A DNA stretch of 64,000 nt from the NCBI GenBank assembly GCA_015832175.1, contig WJXW01000010.1:1116001-1180000 (forward strand), in the 5' to 3' direction. Source of the stretch: Paraphaeosphaeria minitans. Lineage: Eukaryota; Ascomycota; Dothideomycetes; Pleosporales; Didymosphaeriaceae. Position numbers and translations under genes: made by a program. Under the pieces are notes generated by a model, which ran no database searches, was not told the origin of the DNA, and saw only the letters and a program-made list of their open reading frames with translations. Shown in pieces: positions 58,181-64,000 of the stretch (position 1 is the first letter of the stretch; each line of letters opens with the position of its first letter).

Positions 58181-59229
58181 CCTAACCTCTCGCGTCTCCA
58201 TTCAAAACAAGTCTACCTAGATACTAACGGTGCCCATCGACCCCCCTCATGCACAAACACAAAGACTTGGAGCAAAGCAGCCGCCCGCAGCGCAACGCAA
58301 CGCTACCTACCCACCTCCCCACCCATCCACCCAAAGTTTCACCGTGCTGCACGTGCGACGGATCGCGTATTAGGAGACCCCCTCACCCACGGCGCCGATT
58401 TTCGCCAAACGCGCGGAAAAGAAGGTACGGTAGGTTAAGACTAGGTAGACTAGGTAGACTAGGTACAAGCCGAGGACCAGACCACGCAATTACGTAGGTA
58501 AGTACCTACCTCGTTCCCAGAGACAACGTCACGCGGACGGCAAGACATAGGGTACCCATCGTGTAAACGTCCGGCGTCCGGGCTGCAAGCGAACGAACAA
58601 ACAAGCAAGCAAGCAAACAAACGGGTTGAATTTTTGTTCTCGAGTTACCAACCTCGTCGTGAAGCGCAGCCAGACGAACCGCTGGACGTGGAGGAGCGCT
58701 GAAAAAAAGCACGCAGCCATGCAGCACCCAACAAGTCCAAAGTCCACGGCGACCCATCCCACCATGACGCCATCGCTGCCTTAGAAAATGTGGGCTTCGC
58801 GCGTGGCCACGAGCCACGAGCCACGAGCCGCGCGCCGAACCCAAAACACGCGATGCTCACCGCGACATCCTACACGTCTCACCTCTCAGACACGCAGCTG
58901 CAAGGTACCATGGGTCAAGGGTGGCACGCATTGGCCAAGTTCGATTTTTCAATTGTTCTTTGCTGCCTTGGTTGTAGCCGCATCGCTGACACAACTGCGA
59001 CCCCCTTCGAGTTTGCATTTTGAAGGAATTAAAACCGGCCCATACCTAATACTCCTCGGCCCGTGTAGAATGCCAGCGAATAATCGTCTGCGACCGACAG
59101 GGACACGCCGCCACCAACAGATTCCACTAAAGGAGTAGTGTAAAATAGGAGTAAACGAAAGTAAGAAGAAAAGTCGTGCAAAGGGTTAAAGTAAAAGCGT
59201 CCCAAGTGTGGCAATCGCCGCGATCTCGT

Positions 59230-60237
59230 CTAGTGAGCACGGGGGTGCTTGTCTTCCGTCAACAGGCTCGCAATGGGCATGTTATCACGAGGAGCAGAAC
59301 TCCACGTACCAGCCCTCGGTCGGCCAACCGACGGGACCGGCATGGGCAGGACGTACGGCATGCGCTCGGGGGCCGAAACAGCGCTGATGTTCATGGCGCC
59401 AAACGGCTTGCCGGCATCGCTGCTGATGGGCGAGGCGTAAGTGAAGGATGAAGGTTTCAGCGCAAGGTTGTGCATGATGCTGCCATCGGGAGAAGCATCC
59501 GGGGTGAGTGGGCGGACCGAACTGGAACCAGAACGCCAAATCTCCTCCAACTGGGCCGGAGAAACATCAGCGCCATAGTCAGCGGCAATGGTAGCCCAGA
59601 ATTGTTGACGGCGGGCTTCGTAGATTGCACGGAGACGGTCCGCATCGACAACCTTTGGCTGGTGTGCAACGCCAGTATTGATGCGGAGCATGTTGTTGGG
59701 TTCAGGAGATTCGCGTGGCGTCATGGGATGCGGCTTGGGTAGCAGCATCTTGTGTTGGTTGCGACCGGGCGATGTGCCGATCGAAGCGGCCCTCATGTGC
59801 GGGCTGCCGCCGTTGTAACTCAGGGGCGAGCCGTGGCGGGATGAGGGAGAGTACGCATCGTTGTCCACTGCCATTTGGTAAGACGTGGACTGGCCGGCAG
59901 AGCTGCACGAAGTCGACGAAGAAACAGACGAGGTGCGCTTACGCCGATGGCTACCGTGCGACAACTGGTGGTAATGCAGACGGCATGCCAACTCGGTCTT
60001 CTTCAGATGTGCAGCAATGTGCTTGTAGGGCATCTTCTGCATACGTGTCTGCAAGAGGTAGTTTTCCTGATCCTGTTAGAAGCTATACGCGTAGATGGAG
60101 ACGGTCAGAATCACCTCTTCTTCAGACCAAGACCTGTTGCCGCCGGCAGACATCTTGCGTGCTTGGAGGCTGGAGTTGGAGTTGTGTGTGTCCATCTCGG
60201 CAAGCGGCGAGAGGATCTGAGGCTGATGGTGAAGCAT
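59230..60237 (-). CDS. Myb/SANT-like DNA-binding protein
   Basis: Exons 60237-60115 and 60072-59230 (GTGATT...CTTCTAACAG... wait-free junction in phase 0), 321 aa. The join gives NRSWSEEEDQENYLLQTRMQ then KMPYKHIAAHLKKTELACRL HYHQLSHG: one Myb-like repeat with the first Trp of the helix-turn-helix and a hydrophobic core in the usual spacing. A basic stretch SHRRKR, likely a nuclear signal, follows. Residues 110-200 are Ser/Pro-rich. A second ordered piece (DADRLRAIYEARRQQFWATI, then AADYGADVSPAQLEEIWR) resembles a short helical domain. The C-terminus is again low-complexity. Other in-frame starts are at 60402 and 60195. It is probably a transcriptional regulator; the target is unknown. Confidence 0.75.
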
Positions 60238-61357
60238 GTTGAATACGTGGGAGTAGGTTACGTTGTCAATGTTGGTGTAAAGACTGGTGAATTGAGTGAG
60301 GATATCGTTAATGCAGTGGTGTCTTCTAGTTGTCGTCGAGGCTGGCTCGTGAAAGAAAGTATTACAAGTGTGTAAGGTGTACACGGAGTAATTGCTCAGC
60401 AATGTTGATTAAAGAGTGTAAGGCAGCCCAACCAGTGGGGAGTAAAAGAAAGTAATTACAAGGCTGCGAAGAGAAAACAGAGACGACCGGTTGGAACAGT
60501 TGCGGTTGAATGCCTGGAAATCATGGGGCATCCGACGAAATATAGAGTCAGGTCAATGAAAAGAAACCGACGGTTCCCGGGCCAGCAGGCGGCATGGCTG
60601 ATTAGAGTGGCAGGTTCTGATGTTAGCAGCGTTTTCAAACCCCAAGCCTGCAGCTACGTTTTGATCGTCGCCATGGTGGTTGTCGGCGTTACACGCTCGA
60701 ATGTTTGGAAAACCCTTGACACGAGACATACTAAGCTTGAAAGGGATGGGACGACAGTTTGAGCAAGATCTGGATGTCGGAGAGACTGACGAAGATGCAT
60801 GAATGGACCGCACGTTTGAGGAATAGCAGAGGCAGTTTCAAAACTCGGCGCGTTAGAGCGGGGGGACGTGCGGTCGTGTTGGCGAAGCGAGACGTTTGAC
60901 AGAGTGTTTAGAGGAGGAAACAAGCGCACCCGTAGGTCCGTCAACCACGGGCGCTAACTGAAAAGAAGGGGTGACAGGCGGCGTGCGCAGTAAGGTCAAT
61001 CGTTTCCTCGTATCCCCAGGGCGGCGGCGTGCGCAGAGATGAAGCGGACGGTAGCAGCAGCAGCAGCAGCCTTCGTCGACGAGGTTGGCGGGGAGGTGGC
61101 GCAGAGTGAAGCTGAGGACCAAGGCGCTACGTCGTCAAGATGACCACGCGTACAACGAGGCATTGCAGACGCTGTGAGACGCGCGAAACAAAGAGGCACG
61201 GAAGCGCTGCGATCCGCCCAGAGCATGACGATGAAGTTGTTCCGGCCCAGCTGTTCCATGACAGCGGCAGCGAGCCAGGCTCGCGGCGGGGGGCTCAAGA
61301 TGCGGCAGTTGAGCGGTTCGCAGCCTTCCGAGACGCGAGCGCTACCTTGATTGTTTG

Positions 61358-61436
61358 AGGTAGGTACAGTACCTGCAGTAGGTAGGCAGGTAGGTAGGTC
61401 GGTCGGTAGAGAGGTCAGTCGGTATGTAGGTAGGTA
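61358..61436. repeat. TAGG-type degenerate tetranucleotide array
   Basis: Runs of AGGTAGGT interspersed with CGGTCGGT and AGTCGGTA variants. Confidence 0.85.
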
Positions 61437-61816
61437 TGCTGAGCGGCTCGAAACGCCGCAGCGCGGAGCAAGCCTTCATAACAGAGAGGGTCCCGCGGGG
61501 TAGAGCGAGAGACAGCTCTGCATGTGTGGTTCATCGTCGGTATCTACCCAGGTAGGTACCTAGGTAAGTGCCGTAGGTATCTACCTACCTAGGCTTGTGC
61601 TGGTTGTGTCGCGCACTCTGCCAGCCAAGGACGACGGGCTCGCTCCTGGCGGAGGCAGGGTATGGCTGAATGGTGGCAGCGGTGGAAGGTGGATAATTAG
61701 AGGCAATCTCGAGACGGGCGACATTATTGGTGGCGGTGAGGTTTGTCGTGATGCTCTGAATGGCGACGTGGTGTGGGAGTGTAGGCAGTGCACCCGTGGA
61801 CGGTGGACGACAACAG

Positions 61817-61843
61817 TGCTGGCTGGCTGGCTGGCTGGCTGGC
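61817..61843. repeat. (GCTG)n microsatellite
   Basis: About six tandem GCTG units. Confidence 0.9.
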
Positions 61844-62660
61844 TGGTCTCCCCCCACACCGATGTCAGGTAGACTAGGTAGGTAGGTAGGTCTACCTGCC
61901 TGGTCTACCGTAGTGGCAGGCGCAACCAAGTCACCGAGGGAAGCAGCGACCGGTGCACGCGCCCCACTTCCTTGCACCGCCGGGCTCACATGCACCATGT
62001 ATGTTCTCCTCACTCACCACCACCAACATGGCACCATCACCCGCTGCGCTGCTCGACCGCCACCAAAAGTGCACGGCGGAAGCACGACCTTGGGACTCTC
62101 TACGCCCCCAGTCGAGGTCTCTACCCGCACCGTACCCAGACCCATCTGAGAGACCCCGCCTCGCTGTTGGTCAACCTACTTCATGCACGAGGTCGTCACG
62201 CGCTCTCTGCACCCCGCTTGCTTTGTCGCAGCAGCTGGAAAGCCACCTAATTCATACAGGACGACGCTACCCCGCTTTCTCCTCTGCCCCGTCCTGCCGT
62301 GTATAGAGACTCGCTCTCTCTCATCAACAACACCTACGTTGAGGTACCGGGTACTTGATCGATACTCCAGCTGGCCGGCATCTGGCTAGAAATCCCAAGT
62401 ATCCCGGTCGTCCTCCCCAGCCATGCTCCCTCCTCTGTCCCCATTCGCCCATTTCGAGCCAGCCTGACCCTTTTGTATCTCCATGTACTGATCAGCGCTC
62501 GCTCCCGAGCGCCATCTGCCTGTGAATATCATGATGATCAACTCCCTTCACGCACCCTCGCGTCCTCCCTTCAGAGTGCTGGTCTGCCATTCTAGCCGGA
62601 GCTAGCCCTCGCTCGATAGGCTCATTGTGAAGCACAAATACCCTGCCAGAGCTGCCCAAC

Positions 62661-63713
62661 ATGTCGTGAGTCTGCCTTTACACACGCGCCTGTGCCTGCC
62701 CTAGCCTGGTCTGAGCTCTGTGCGCTGGAGACTCGCTGCGCCTTCACCTTCACCCTCCCCTTGAGCTCGCTGACGTGGTACGCGCTGCCTCCCGCAGCAC
62801 TTCACCGGCCTCCAAGCGCAATCTGAAGCCCTCGCCCATGGTGGCAAACACGCAGCAGAACTTCCCGGTCGTCCCGTCCACCGAGCTGCCCAAGATCCAA
62901 CCCGTCATGATGGCGCCGCAAAGATCCTTCCTACCGGCCGCGAAACCGCCTTCGCCGGCCGGTGCACGCAAGCGCAAATCGGTGAGCATGAAAGACCCGT
63001 CTGACCAGATGGCCGACGCCTCTACAACGCCAAGCGCGACAGAGAAGGTAGAGCCCCCGCCTGCCGCCGATACGGAAGCACCTATGCTGGAGCCAAAGGC
63101 AAAGAAGAACCGAACCAACACACCGTGGACGCCGGCGGAGGAGCAAAGGCTGAAGCAGATGAGAGACGCCGGCCACAGCTGGAGCGAGATAGCAAAGGTA
63201 TAGATTCCGCCGATTGTGCGACGCGCACGTCCTGGCCAACTCGACCCAGGAATGAGTGAGATGATGATGATGATGGAAAATGCCATGCTGACGTGTCCTC
63301 TGACGCAGACGTTTACTCAGCGAACAGAAGGAAGCGTCAAGAAGCACTGGTACAAGGTACGTTGTCGTTGTCGCCCATCGTGTAGGTACTGATCTCGACT
63401 GATCACAACCGCTGCAGGATATGCACTACGCCGAGTTCGGAGAGAACGAGGTGGGTCCCAGCTTGCGTTCCAGGCAACATATGTATCTCCCAGCGTGTGC
63501 TTGCTGACTCGACAGAAACAGAGTGCAGAACTGCTGGCTGCGATCAAGGAGTACGATGCGAACAAATGGAAGGTTGTTGGCCAAAAGGTCGGCAAGCCGG
63601 CAAAGGTAAATTCAACTCGAGCTTCGTGAGAACCATGTTGCAGAAGAAAGCCGACTGACTGGCGGCAGGCATGCGAGCAGTATGCGAAGGAGCACTTTGG
63701 CGGGAGAGTCTAA
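62661..63713 (+). CDS. Myb/SANT-like domain protein with six exons
   Basis: Exons 62661-62665 (5 nt, ATGTC), 62798-63197, 63309-63356, 63418-63450, 63516-63605 and 63669-63713, 206 aa. Every junction is GT-AG in frame, and the 5-nt first exon ends at GTGAGT. The N-terminal 110 residues are Pro/Ala/Ser-rich with a basic patch (GARKRKS). The C-terminal half is the Myb-like part: NTPWTPAEEQRLKQMRDAGH, SWSEIAKTFTQRTEGSVKKH, WYKDMHYAEFGENE, then a second helical unit LLAAIKEYDANKWKVVGQKV with GKPAKACEQYAKEHFGG. The spacing of Trp residues and the QRTEGSVKKHWYK recognition helix are typical of single-repeat fungal Myb proteins. The role is probably nuclear; the target is unknown. Confidence 0.85.
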
Positions 63714-64000
63714 GGTTCGCACTCTCTTAAACGACACAATTTGCATCGTCCCGGATTCTTAGCGCTGCGGATTTACGTATGATACCAATTCTCTTTGAGT
63801 CGCTTCTTGTTTAGGCGCATGGTGGGTGTACACAGAGTCCTGTGGCCAGCCCGCATATCTCGCCAGGGTCCTTTGAACACTTGTTAGATACCAAAGGTGG
63901 GGTTTCCAGGGATATTGGGTCGAAAAAAAAACGAGATTCATCATGTTCTCTCCTCGGAGGAGTTTCGCTACTGTTTTTGGCTCAAGGGTTTCCTCGGAAG
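63714..64000. other. Right-edge flank
   Basis: The 3' flank of the Myb-like gene up to the window edge; nothing further is seen. Confidence 0.3.

Larger units (their letters stand above)
55806..59229. other. Long intergenic region rich in tetranucleotide repeats
   Basis: About 3.4 kb without a supported gene. It holds a 62-nt imperfect hairpin (56127-56187), CTCC repeats (57031-57060), TGCG repeats (57703-57721), CTAC/CCTA arrays (56405-56436, 57402-57425, 58153-58180), CTAGGTAGA repeats (58441-58463) and a GTACCGTACGGTAC palindrome near 58086-58099. Frames on both strands lack protein-like composition. Confidence 0.55.
60238..62660. other. Intergenic region with TAGG and GGCT arrays
   Basis: About 2.4 kb between divergent Myb-type genes. 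It contains TAGG/GGTA/GGTC arrays (61358-61436), a long imperfect inverted repeat of AGGTAGG and CCTACCT (61546-61592), a GCTG array (61817-61843) and another TAGG array (61874-61893). Long 5' leaders of both genes probably lie here. No supported gene. Confidence 0.5.

Noticed and set aside
1..64000. tRNA/rRNA genes, CRISPR arrays, phage or plasmid modules, secondary-metabolite cluster
   Set aside because: None was recognised on reading both strands. The window is ordinary fungal chromosome; a tRNAscan run would be needed to exclude a single tRNA with certainty.

Overview
This window is nuclear DNA of a filamentous ascomycete (Pezizomycotina; a dothideomycete-like fungus is my guess from gene content, not proven). 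The genes are monocistronic and GC-rich. They are interrupted by short introns of about 45-130 nt (the longest is 359 nt) with GTRNGT donors, CTRAY branch points and YAG acceptors. They are separated by intergenic stretches rich in CCTA/TAGG tetranucleotides and minisatellites. I see no tRNA, rRNA, CRISPR array, polyketide/NRPS cluster or autonomous transposon.

Layout, left to right. 1-1734 (-): 5' part of an AAA ATPase running off the left edge. 2641-4788 (+): intronless fusion of a full-length homoserine kinase to a full-length AIR synthetase. 6114-6903 (+): adenine phosphoribosyltransferase. 7553-8563 (+): RidA/Mmf1 imine deaminase with a 14-nt internal exon. 9054-12568 (-): large Ser/Thr kinase. 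13175-15451 (+): MFS sugar transporter. 15685-17399 (-): bestrophin-like anion channel, frameshifted near its 3' end. 17400-19818: AT-richer gene-poor stretch. 19819-21012 (-): RING-H2 protein. 21544-23914 (-): secreted dipeptidyl-peptidase V. 24499-26513 (-): DHA1/ZIFL-type MFS transporter. 27137-27290: 154-bp MITE with TA target duplication. 28564-31372 (+): OPT oligopeptide transporter with a homopolymer frameshift. 32771-33511 (+): hypothetical protein. 33953-34735 (+): NDUFAF3-like complex I assembly factor. 35037-36350 (+): hypothetical with a possible readthrough extension. 37216-39494 (-): Rck2/Srk1-type kinase. 39495-42163: several in-frame minisatellites. 42164-45552 (-): large disordered protein split by a frameshift. 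45553-48693: minisatellites. 48694-52966 (+): about 1355-aa conserved-looking protein. 55260-55805 (-): second Rid-family protein. 59230-60237 (-) and 62661-63713 (+): two Myb/SANT-type proteins.

The most notable biology is at the left. The homoserine kinase-AIR synthetase fusion joins threonine synthesis to the purine/thiamine branch point in one polypeptide. It is followed on the same strand by APRT (PRPP-dependent purine salvage) and RidA (which quenches enamines made by threonine/serine dehydratases). Fungal neighbours need not be co-regulated, so the functional link is inference.

Three otherwise intact genes (bestrophin, OPT, the 42-45 kb protein) each lose frame at a 4-5 nt homopolymer, and a one-base change restores an exact-triplet reading frame in each. 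This looks more like systematic homopolymer errors in the assembly than three independent pseudogenes.
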